From contig OU015525.1 of assembly GCA_907165065.1 (NCBI GenBank), positions 32,976,037 through 33,040,036 of the forward strand: a stretch of DNA of 64,000 nt. Direction: 5' to 3'. Each line of letters begins with the position of its first letter. Within the stretch, counting starts at the first letter, position 1. Below, in pieces: positions 12,230 through 22,122 of the stretch. A program made the translations under genes and the position numbers. This stretch comes from Caprimulgus europaeus. Lineage: Eukaryota > Chordata > Aves > Caprimulgiformes > Caprimulgidae. The notes under the pieces are model-generated. The model searched no databases and was not told the DNA's origin. It worked only from the letters and a program-made list of their open reading frames with translations.

Positions 12230-13060
12230 AGGGCTCTGCAGGCTGCCCACAGCTCCATAAGTCAGGTAAGCCTTTGAGGTCTCAGCCACAATAATTGGCA
12301 CTCACCTCTGAGCTCAAAGGGCTGCAGCTAACGGAGCTGATGCAGCCTCCCAGACAGAGCAACACTGGGAACATGCACCCACCCAGCTGTCTGGCTGCCA
12401 AGTGTGCCCTGCCCTCACAGCGGGGTAGGACAGCAGCGGTGAGCAGAGCTGCGGGAGGTGCGAGCAGGTAGAGGAACTCCTCCGCTTAGTGACTGAGCTG
12501 AGGGAGGAGGTCAGTATGCTGGGGGGTATCAGGAAATGCAAGAAGGGGATAGATTATTGGGACTGCACTCTGACCTCCGTAAGACAGGCTGACAGACGAC
12601 CTGAGACAGAAGATCCTCTGTCCACTTGCCATCTGGCTGAATGTGGGGATTCAAAAGACACGGGACAAAGGCAGCAAGTCCCTGCCCAGTGCAGCAGGCA
12701 CGTCACCCCTGTGACTACTCCACCTTCTCAGATGCCCTTGAAAAACAGGCATGGGGCTTTGCAAGTAGAGCCAGAAAATGATGAGGGTAATGGTACACCT
12801 AGACTGGAGGTTGTCATCAAAGGTAAGTCAGCCTACACCCCACATCCAAACTTCAGCCACCAAAAAAAAAAGAGGTGCGTTGTTGTCGTAGCAGACTCCA
12901 TTCTTAAGGGAACAGAAGGCCAAATATGCAGACCAGACCCACTTCTTAGGGAAGTCTGCTGCCTACCTGGAGCCCAGGATAAGGATGTCAAGAGAAAGCT
13001 CCTTACCCTAGTATCCTCCCCAAAGTCAGAGTGTAAACAGAATCAGCTATATGAACTAAA
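12230..13060 (+). mobile_element. CR1 LINE, 5' portion only (ORF1 region)
   Basis: Plus-strand CR1 fragment that keeps the upstream part of the element and lacks ORF2 and the 3' tail. Support comes from the ORF1 reading described in the next entry. The left boundary is soft: the GC-rich sequence back to about 12040 may also belong. The right boundary lies shortly after the esterase-like block, since the reading degrades after about 13010 and typical AT-rich DNA resumes by 13060. Retaining the 5' end without the 3' end is unusual, because target-primed reverse transcription normally leaves 3' ends. Confidence 0.7.
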
Positions 13061-13097
13061 TTCTTCCTTGTGTTATTGTAGCTGTCAATACCACTGA
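12438..13097 (+). pseudogene. CR1 ORF1 remnant with coiled-coil and esterase-like block
   Basis: CR1 ORF1 encodes an RNA-binding, Cys-containing N-terminal part and an SGNH/GDSL-type esterase domain (established for CR1-group elements). Here the frame runs from about 12438 to the stop at 13095-13097 without interruption. It starts with a Cys pair (SCGRCEQVEELLRLVTEL), where the leucine/glutamate repeat predicts a short coiled coil. It continues through REEVSMLGGIRK and a Ser/Thr/Pro/Gln-rich linker with KKKR at about 12872. The block VVVADSILKGTEG at about 12877-12915 corresponds to the esterase nucleophile motif, usually written GDSxxRG, here with Gly changed to Ala. ICRPDPLLREVCCLPGA and KDVKRKL follow to about 13003. 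The esterase domain is cut off soon afterwards, so catalytic Asp/His residues are absent. ATG/GTG choice is moot in this fragment. The assignment rests on remembered family motifs, not a search. Confidence 0.72.
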
Positions 13098-13879
13098 ATC
13101 TGAATGGTAGAGAAATCAATGGGTTTCTCTTTCAAAAAGCCTGCTCACCAGGTCTTTAGTTCATTTACAGTTGATGTTTCTGATGTAGAAAATGATCAAA
13201 ATAATTTTAGCAGCTGAATGAAAGAAAATCAGCAATGCTTACTCTGAGGCAGAGTATGAAGTAAATTTAGATAGAACTGATAGAACTTTGACTGTAGGAA
13301 GTATAGGAACTTAAATAGAGAAAATAATTGATTTTGTCATTTGCTGGAAAATAAAATCCATTTGACTGAGTCTTTTGTGATGTTAGAATGCCAGAAAATA
13401 TATAGCCCAGACTTAAGATCCCTCCATCATCTATAGGAAGAAGTGGAGAAGATTGAGTGAGGTGATGTATCTGACTCAAGAAAGTCTAGAAATAGCGATG
13501 TGTTACTATTTCCCACACTGAAAGACACTCAAGATGTTAACCAAAACTATATCATTCCTTCTGGAGTCAGGAGATTCAGAGTTGCCACATGCCAGCCTTT
13601 CCATGACTGAATGACTTCAAATATAGGAAGAATTTGGAACTGGAATATATTAACTGCTCAGACTCTGACAAAACAAGCAGGAAGATCCATGTTTCTTTTT
13701 GACTTCTATGGGAAAAATATCACTCTTGCTATACTCTCATTGCTTGAATATATCTTTTAAGACATCATCCCATACTCTGTTTTCTCAAAATATCTGAAAT
13801 TATTGTTAGTATGTTTTGGGCTATGGGCAGATAAACTGTGATAAAGTGTTTCAATGCAGTCTGTCAATAGACTGACCAT
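13061..13879. other. AT-rich non-coding stretch
   Basis: Nothing recognised. It separates the CR1 5' fragment from the CR1 3' fragment in opposite orientation. Confidence 0.6.
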
Positions 13880-14560
13880 GTCATAGAATCGTAAAATGTT
13901 GTGAGTTTGAGTGGACCCACAAGGATCATCGAATGCAACTCTTGTCCTAACATAGGACAATCACAAGATACAGACCATGTGTCTGAGGGTGCTGTCCAAA
14001 TGCTTCTTGAATATTGTCAGGCTTGGTGCCATGACTACCTCCCCTGGGAGCCTGTTCCAGTGTTCCACCAGCCTCTGGGTGAAGAACCTTTTCCTAATGT
14101 CTAACCTAAATCTCTCCTGGCACATCTCCCTGCCATCTCCTCTGGTCCAATCCTTGGTTGCCAGAGAGAAGAAATCAACATCTGCCCCTCCTCTTCCCCT
14201 TGTGAGGAAGTTATAGACAACGATGACATCTCCTCTCAGTCTCCCTTTCTCCAGGCTGAACAAACCAAGCAACCTCAGCTTCTCCTCATTCTCCTCTCTA
14301 AACCCTTCACCAATTTTTTGGCCCTCCTCCAGACACTCTCTAGTAGCTTTATATCCTTTTTATACTGTGGCACCCAAAACTGCACCCAGTACTCAGGGTG
14401 AGGCCTCACCAGTGCAGAGTAGAGTGGGACAAGCACCTCCCTCAACTGGCTCGCAATGCAGTGCTTGATGCACCCCAGGACATGGTTGCCCCATTGGCTG
14501 CCAGGGCACACTTTTGGTTCACGTTCAACTTGCCATCAACCAGAACCCCCATGTCCTTGC
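13880..14560 (-). mobile_element. CR1 LINE 3' portion (old subfamily)
   Basis: Minus-strand CR1. The 3' terminus is at 13880, where TCATAGAATC on the plus strand is the complement of an ATTCTATG-type end. Reading leftward on the minus strand, the C-terminal part of ORF2 is followed by the short 3' untranslated region that CR1 copies carry. Divergence is clear, with several indels. The adjacent plus-strand CR1 piece at 14690-15000 may be the inverted 5' half of the same insertion. Confidence 0.93.
13961..14560 (-). pseudogene. CR1 ORF2 C-terminal fragment, frameshifted
   Basis: Three minus-strand open segments tile onto the region after the CR1 reverse-transcriptase core. Upstream: [21 protein letters not shown] (about 14495-14560). 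Middle: [36 protein letters not shown] and LVKGLERRM (about 14290-14490). Downstream: [35 protein letters not shown] and NRLPGEVV (13961-14272). They lie in different frames, so at least two frameshifts are present, near 14490-14510 and near 14275-14300. In an intact CR1, ORF2 encodes an endonuclease plus reverse transcriptase for target-primed reverse transcription. Only the thumb-like C-terminal part remains here, with no catalytic core. Confidence 0.92.
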
Positions 14561-14689
14561 AATGCGGATGAGTTTTGATTCCATCTTGAGTTTTGATACA
14601 GAATATGTTGATGGTGTCATCTTCTGTTATCTGCATACGATGACTTCAATGCAAACACAAAATGTTGACTCATGGGTTTGTGGGTAAGG

Positions 14690-15000
14690 GAGGCCAGTGG
14701 TTGTCTTTTACCTTAGCTTTATCAATACTTTCAACATTATCTCTTGCTGTATGTGTGTTGTACTACCATGTTATACTCTAGTCCAGTAAAAAAACTAGTG
14801 GGATGGTTGGGGTCAGCAGGTAGCAATTAGTAGTTCATACTCTAACTGGAGGCAGGGAACCTGCAGAACCACAGAGGTCCATCCTTGTACCTCTTTCTAC
14901 TATCTTTGTCAATGATATGACAGAAGAAATGGAGTGCACCCCCATCAAGTTTGTAGATGGTAGAAAACTGGGAGCAGAATGGTCATTCAATAACTCTCAA
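14690..15000 (+). pseudogene. CR1 ORF2 reverse-transcriptase core fragment (inverted piece)
   Basis: Plus-strand reading matches the RT palm of CR1. VVFYLSFINTFNIIS (about 14699-14745) corresponds to motif A, normally [30 protein letters not shown] corresponds to the QRV...SSWRPV segment. In a shifted frame from 14845, EPQRSILVPLSTIFVNDM corresponds to the VPQGSILGP...IFINDL stretch, and MECTPIKFVDGRKLG to the region around the FADD active site. The catalytic FADD has become FVDG, and two in-frame stops and a frameshift precede it, so it is dead. Homology ends shortly after KLG. It lies head-to-head with the minus-strand CR1 at 13880-14560 and covers the part of ORF2 just upstream of it. Confidence 0.82.
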
Positions 15001-17031
15001 AGTATTTAAAGTCTTTCTGGAGAACAATGTCCACAATAGGGATGAAGAAAACGAGAGCTAAAGTAAAGATTTCTAGTGCCATAATGAATGGTATGATCTT
15101 GGACTAGAAGTGATGTTGGCTTATGATAAATTTGGTTTTTAACAGTTAAGGCCTAGGTAAAACATCTTGCAGGCTGAAAGTTATGAATCAGTCTTCTGAA
15201 GTGACAGAATCGCCACTGCAGATATCATAATTCACTATCCACATTACTAATTAAGCTTTCAAAGCTTCTTATGCCAATACAGATCTCAAGCCTTTGTGGA
15301 CTTTTGGTTTCTTTCTTTTTTTTTTTAAAAAAAAAAAAAGAAATCATGAAGCAACCCTTGCAGAATGTTCTCTTCTGAGATTAACAGAAATTAATATTCA
15401 AATCTTGCTACAACATAGCCTTATAATATGCGCAGCCAAAAATCACCAATAGGATTTGGATTTGGTTAGTGTAACTCTATGCTAATAGTATCTATTCACT
15501 ACTTTTCAAAGTGCTATTCCATGTGGAAGCATGACAACTTGTTCATTAAAAGATACAGAGCAGGAAAAGTTGCTGATCTAGTATGAAAAGGCAAATTGCT
15601 TTGTGCCCTTTCAATGGACCTTCCACAAAGATCTGTCTCAGTGCTGATGTACAGGGAGTCAGTGACCCTGAACCAGAAGTGTTCTTCAGTATACAAGCTT
15701 TTTTGCCTGTAATTAGTATGAAAAGTTAAGAAAGCTAAAGAAAATTAGGCCTCACAGGGCGCTGATCATATTTTTGCCTTCTTTTGTTGGTCCAGTGTAA
15801 GATTTACATTGATTGCAATGTTGCAGTTTAATGACTGCAGCACTTCATCACTGAATAGATTTTTTTCCCTCAGACAGGACATTGTCAGTGGTGGGTTGGA
15901 CCTCCTTAGGGAAACAAGCATTGCAACCTTGATTGCCTCTATAACACCACAACTGTGAATGAAGTACTAGCAGCCATGTCTACAGTATTAAATGGGGTTT
16001 ACAACACAATTCTTATATTCTGAAACATTCTTTCAGCTATTAATACCTCAAAATAATTGCAAAACTCTTGAGAAAAAATTAGAAAATGAGAAGAATTGGT
16101 CAAGTATATCTTGACAAATGAACAAGATATGTGAAATTGGAAAGGGATATAATTTCTTGCTGGAAGAACCATTGTGCCTGTAGTTTCTAATAGCAGAGGA
16201 GTTTCTGCTTATTCCTTGTTATCTCTCTCCATAAGTAGAACTGTCACAAGTTACGATGGATCTGAGTGCCCAGAAGTAAATTAATATTTCTTTCAAGTCC
16301 TGAAATTTCCTACCAACATGCCTGAACTATGATCCAGAGGAAGAGAGCTTGGGAAGAGGCCATAGCTGTCAAGGTCTTCCTAAGGTAATGAGTATCAGAG
16401 AAGGATGATGCAAACTCAAAAGCCAGTAGAGCAGGAAGTGGGCCTATACACACGTTCAAGTCATCCTATTCTACGAATGAACCTTGAACAGCCTAATGCC
16501 AAAATCCATTATCTTAGCTGCACTTCCAAAGCTGCAAAGTTGTTACTGTCAGGGGATTTCTAGGAATACCATGTTGTGAAAATAATTAACACTTTTCAGA
16601 GTTCTTGCTCTTCCCTGCAGTGGGGCTGTACAGAGTTTCCAGGGTAGAAGCTGGAAGCAGGCTCTCTACTGTGCCTTTCTATTTGCCATAAGAGGCCAAG
16701 AGATCTTTGAATAAAAGGAATGGAAAGCGTATGGAAGTCTGCTTTTCTGGTACCAGATGACACTAGTAATGAACATTTGTAACCCCACATAATTTTATGT
16801 GATTTGATCATGTGGGTAAATACCAGCAAGATTATTTTCTTTTATGCAACAGACAGGGAACGTGATGAACATTTATTCCCTCTCATTCAAATGGTTGATA
16901 ACAACTGAGAGGTATGTCTACTTGTAAGCCTTGCCATCCGCACATGATACACATAATCTTTTGTCTTCCCATTGTCTGTTTTGTTTCGTTTGGTTTGGTT
17001 GGGGTTTTTTGCTTGGTTTCTTTCATTTTAG

Positions 17032-17690
17032 GAAAAACACATAAGGCAGAAAAACCCAAACCAAAGCTTTGTGCCAACCACAAGATGCCAGCCTGTAAGG
17101 AAAAAGAAACCCAAACACAGTGTGTGAGAAACCCTTCACTGGAGAAAAGGCAGAATTTTCCCAGAAAAGCTGTGTAAAGGAATTACATTTGAAAAAATAT
17201 CTTCTGCAAAGTAAAATGAGCCAGTCAAAAACATATTCTGAACTTGGTAAACTGAAAGGTGAACTATTACACTCAGAAAGAAAATTGGAATATGCAGGAA
17301 AGACTTTAGAAGATCTCAAAATGCTGCTCATAGAACTAGGTCTGAAAGAAGTTGTTGAGGCAAAGTTACCCTCAGGCAATCAGCCCCAACCTGACATAGA
17401 CACAGGCAAATCAGTTGCATAAGTACTGTTAACCTAGCCAGCAGAAACAGTTGTATTCCAAAGTGGAAAAACACAAGCTGGAGATAGTGAAGAGATGGGG
17501 GACAGACTGGGTGGCAGGGAGAGCTGCTGATGCTACTCAGAAAGTTTCAGCAGCAAAGGACTAGGGGCAGTTTGTACAGGTGGAGCAGCCACAGGCAGCC
17601 AAAAGGCTGAGGGTAGACACTGACTAGAGTCAATAGCTCCCAGTGCCTTCTCCAGGGAGACCTGTCTCAATAAAATTGGTCTGTGCTGTA
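17032..17690 (+). other. Candidate 3'-terminal exon or retropseudogene of an unknown gene
   Basis: I cannot name it. A strong acceptor (TTTCTTTCATTTTAG) ends at 17031. Directly after it one frame reads KTHKAEKPKPKLCANHKMPAC...RNPSLEKRQNFPRKAV and stops at 17175-17177. An overlapping frame, open from 17099 to 17422, reads VKELHLKKYLLQSKMSQ, then KTYSELGKLKGELLHSERK, LEYAGKTLEDLKMLLIELG and ...DIDTGKSVA before a TAA. The spacing of Leu/Ile among Lys/Glu predicts a coiled coil of about 60 residues. A canonical AATAAA at 17669-17674 is followed by GT-rich sequence (TTGGTCTGTGCTGT), as in a true 3' end. The frame change near 17150-17180 argues for an indel and decay. There is no terminal A tract, so a processed copy is not obvious. 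Confidence 0.3.
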
Positions 17691-19223
17691 AAGAAGGATG
17701 CTATTATAGCAAAGAATGTAAGGTAATATCCCAGTTTGTGACAGAGTGCCTATGGTCACATGGATGGGTAAATAAAAGGGCGAGTAGGTTACCACGGTCT
17801 TGTGTAATGTCTAAGTGTCTAACACCTTCAGTGTTAAGCTTCAAGTTTGCAAAATATGTTATGATAGCCTTTGCATTACTGTTCTGTACTAATATTTTTA
17901 GCAGGAAATATAAACATGGAGCTATTTACATAATAACATAAAAAAGCAAAAGAGCCAAATATTCTAATAATTTAATATATTAAAATAAAAATCTGTCATT
18001 CTTTGTTTTAATCCTCACATTTACCACACAAGTAAGGATAAGAAGAACAAAGTAAAGATATGGAGATACACAACAAACAATAAGGTAATAAATGTCACAA
18101 TTTGTTTGAAACAAATTGAGAAATAAGTAAAAGCAAAACATTTCATGCTTATGTTGAAAAATATGATTAAAAAATAGGTTTATAGTTTTAGTTTTGCATC
18201 TCATGCTGTAAACCAGCCCCATATTTGATGGGCTTGCAATCACATGAGACAATATTTTGGTAGGCAAAATTTTCAGAAGCACAGAAAATAATTTTAAAAT
18301 AAAATCACTGTCTGAAGTGACGTAGGAAGACTCTTCTTAAACTTGCTTAACTTACAGACTCTACAGACGTGCAGTTTGTAAGGCCCTTTATGTATAGCTA
18401 AGGGTTTTGCAGTGCTTTGAATGTACAGTAAATTATTGCATTTTACTGCATTTAATGTGGCACTGCGTCTTGTACCAAAGCTATTAAGCCTCTTGATCTT
18501 ACAGTCTCCTGCTGCTGCAACAACTGAGCAGTACATTTCAATACTAAGGAGGCATATCACTTATCTCCTTTGAGGTCTCCAGAACTTCTGCTACAGTGAT
18601 GGGTATAGAGCCTTAATGCTGTTACAAGCTTCTAGTATGGACAATTGTCACAGTTTAATTAGCTGCACAGTCCAGCGTGTTTTACAGTCAAATATATCTG
18701 TAAGGATTGTATATTACCTTTGTGGCTTAATAGAAATCCTTGTAATACAAAATGTCAGGTGCCATATAACAGTTTTCTTCTGTAACTGATAATATGCTTT
18801 TTCATAAAGTTCAGTTTAAGATATTTGCCTTGATTCATTTTGGTTTCTCTGATGTTATTTGCACACATTTACAGGAATGCCACTGCCATTGTTCCAAACG
18901 TACTTTGTAGACATATCATAACAACACAAGTCAAGTCCAGTTACAGGCTAATGGGCTTTCTTCTATGCTTTCCACATGGCTGATATACACTCTCAGACAA
19001 TTCATTGTGCTATGAAACACTAAAAGGGAAAAGTATTCCATGGAGCATTTATATACTCAATCTTTAGCATGCCTGAGTGGTATTTACTAGACCACCTATA
19101 GCTAACCTGTAGATATGTACAGCTCATTTATCTGGTTTACTTGCGTTGTTTCCAGAGAGGACACGCACTTCTGCAGTGTGATTCATCTAATCTTTCCCTA
19201 AAAATCTGTTTTTCTCTCCACAG

Positions 19224-19321
19224 AGAAGCTGGTGAGATTAGCTCAGATGCAGACACTGGAGCTCTGGATGTCTACAGTCATGAGGTTCCAGCAGTGGCAG
19301 GATGACTCCAGCCCATGTAAG
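19224..19321 (+). other. Candidate 98-bp exon, unknown gene
   Basis: Bounded by an excellent acceptor (TGTTTTTCTCTCCACAG) and a plausible donor (AAG|GTACGA). One frame is open through the whole segment (KLVRLAQMQTLELWMST..., QQWQDDSSPCK). Another reads EAGEISSDADTGALDVYS...VAG and stops 11 bases before the donor, so it could only be terminal. No homology recognised; chance remains quite possible. It lies on the same strand as the other exon-like segments at 10.5 and 17.0 kb. Confidence 0.22.
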
Positions 19322-19399
19322 GTACGACAACACTATTACACAGTGAGGGCAGTCTGAAACCTGGCTGCTACACACTGCATCAGCCCTCGCTTTTTTGAG

Positions 19400-19478
19400 A
19401 CATCAGGGTTGAAGCAAGGACCCTCGTAACTGCAACTATACCCAAGGCATGCAAGCCAATTGCACTACGGCTATGCCG
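19400..19478 (-). repeat. Possible degenerate tRNA-like (SINE head) sequence
   Basis: On the minus strand GGCATAGCCGTAGTGCAATTGG (within 19456-19477) resembles a tRNA 5' arm with an internal RNA polymerase III A box (TAGCnnAGTnGG-like). About 45 bases on, GAGGGTCCTTGCTTCAACCCT (about 19405-19425) contains TTCAACCC and an AGGGT/ACCCT stem, recalling a T arm with an enlarged loop. The A-to-B span fits a tRNA. I cannot fold a convincing cloverleaf or anticodon stem, so this is a suggestion only. Confidence 0.22.
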
Positions 19479-22049
19479 GTGAGTAGTATGTAACATTTAG
19501 GCAGTGTGCCGGATACCAAATTGGTCCATGCTAGATCCAACAAAAAGACTATAAAAGTTAAAATAACTCTGAGTTTTGCTTCAGAATTTACCTCAAACCT
19601 TTAGCTGGGAGGGGGACTCCTATCTGAACAGATCAGATGTGAGTTTGGACATGAAACACTTAGAAAAATAATAAGTAAAAAGTGTAAATCCACCCTTTGG
19701 TGACACAATAATTTTACTGTTTCCAGTATGCAGACAGATTTTACCCTTGTACCATGAGCACAACTAGGCCCTGGATTGCTGAATAAAACTGTGTCACAGA
19801 AACCTAGAAAACAGCAAGCACTGATCTAGTGAAAGCAATATAAGGTAGTTCCTCACTCACTTCTAACCTTCTCTACAGCCAATATCACAACCTACTATAT
19901 GTAGAGAAAGCTTATTAGTACATTTATATTTAGTGCTGCTTATGTAACTTAGTATAAGAACATTTTTGCAGGCTATGCAAAGCACTCTAATGAGTTGTAA
20001 TGTCAGGTATTCTTATGCATATCTCTTTCTAGTGGCAATCCAGCGTGGATAAAAACTTCTTATATTATCATACAGCTCTTGATGATTCTGCAGTTACTTA
20101 AATAACAGAGTGCTTTGGTTTTGGAGAAAAAAAAAAAAAACCAAAACCCAAAAAACTTACTGCGCTCTTTTCCTACTTATGATTTGTGAATTCCATGTGG
20201 TCACATAACGCATAGCTGTGCAATGGCAGGAAGTGGAACAGTTCACCACCAAGTCCTCTGCAGCTACTGAATGATTCCTTTCTTGAAGCAATTAATGCAA
20301 TTTTCTCTGGTAAGGAGTGCATAATCCATAGTAAAAAGTGGAATAGCACTTTTATGGTATTATTAATTCATTTAAATTTGTCTTAATTGGAATTTTTCAG
20401 TACACAGAAGGATGTCACCCACCAACCATCTGTTCCTATATTGCAGTCACTGCTAAATTATCTTGTATTTAACTTCCATTAACAAGGTTAACGTGGGAGC
20501 TTTAGCATAACTCCATTGCTTCTCTCTGTACTGTGTCCATTTAAGAATATATTTCATTGCTACCCAAGAGGACTTCATTGGCAGAATCAACTTCTCTTAA
20601 AGTGTGAAAACCTGACACCGTTCCTTACAAAAATTTTTTGTCAGTGCTAAATTAGAATAACTTGGCAAAGAAGCAAAAAGCTGATAGTTGACAATTTGAA
20701 GAGTACATTAAGTAACAAGTTTATAAAGCTGACATTCTGTATCAGTGAATTCTGAATACTGTCAATCTCTCGTTTTATACCTCTAGGGTAATTTCAGCAA
20801 TTAATGAATATATGAGGAAGGATTTCACGTGGACCACAGAAGTTTTACACTACTGTGGTAGCACAAAATCACAACCAGACCTGGGACCTAGTGAGAGTTT
20901 TTGCTGTCATATGGTTTCTGTAGAGGAATTTGTATAAGCTTGAACAAACATTTCCCAAAGTCTCAGCATTGCCTTGCAGAAATCTTGGGTACATAATTCT
21001 TCAGAAGTAGTGAACTAAATTATCTTTTGCAGACAACACCCTCCCCTTCTCCACCTCGCCCCCTCGTTTGTTGTAGTGGAGGAAGTTGCTAAAATTACCC
21101 AATGGTTCAACTTTACATGCTACCCTGCACTCAGTTTTAAAATTGGAAATAATACAGTGGTGGATGAAATCCACTTTAACTCTTCCCTTTTACAGAGATG
21201 AAAACTATGGCATGTCCAAAGTTACATTTGCAGTATCTATAAAATGCACTTCCAGCTTTGTAACCACCTTAGTTACCAGAGTCCTTTCCAAGACAGGTGC
21301 AGATAAGAATGACAAACGTTAGGTATTGACTCTCTTCATAAATAGTTAAGGTTGCTGGTACATTGAAAGTCACATTCTAGCATTAAAAATAGAAGTGAAA
21401 TCTTAATGCTTTAAATAGCTATTTTGCTAAAGAAAATAAAAATTCATTTGCATAGTTATAGTTAGAATCTGGAAAGTATTTTTACCTTTTGTTTCAGAAG
21501 AAATGGCAGTCTGCAAGCACTGTAAGTGCTAAACTGGGAAAGGGTTAGGATTAGGCATTTCGTAAATCACAACGCAAATTTGGACTGTGTTTCCTTTGGT
21601 GGGGAAGAGGTGAGATAGAGTTCTCAAAGAAACACATGCTGTTTCTATCATTATAATATATACTCTAAATTTCCTTTTATTGTAAATTTTATTGACATCC
21701 AAACCAAACCTTTCTACATGGAAAAGTCATTAAAAAAACCCAAACCCTTCTGATTTCAGTTCCAATTTAAAAAGCTTTTAAAATAGAAAATTGTTCCTCA
21801 GAATCTGCATTATTTCTAAGACAGTTTCATTAAATAAGTATGTATTACTGTAAAAAAACAAATGCAAAGCAATAACTGTCTTGAAAGACTAGATTCAGTG
21901 TGCACCAAAATACATTATGGCTATTCTGGGTCTTCTATTTTTATTTGCAAACAAATGAAAAAATTACTAAATAATATGAGCATGTACATCAAAAGGATCT
22001 TGCAGAAAGTTAATAAGAAGAAAGGAAAAGATAAATAGAGGAAAAAAGG

Positions 22050-22122
22050 AAAAAAAACCCAACAACAAACCAAAACCAAACCAAAACCAAACCCAAAACC
22101 AACCAACCAAACAAACAAAAAT
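22050..22122. repeat. (CCAAA)n/(CAAA)n low-complexity tract
   Basis: An A-rich run passes into imperfect CCAAA, CCAAAAC and AACAAAC units with no G until 22122. It produces several overlapping Phe/Gly/Leu/Val-rich minus-strand frames that are artefacts. Confidence 0.85.

Noticed and set aside
15316..15339. T11/A13 palindromic run as a possible terminator or cruciform
   Set aside because: Simple homopolymer juxtaposition, common in AT-rich vertebrate DNA; no supporting context.
17120..17170. Zinc-finger-like wording (CEKPFTGEKAEFSQKS) in one frame
   Set aside because: The C2H2 spacing of Cys and His is absent and the words sit where two frames overlap; treated as coincidence.
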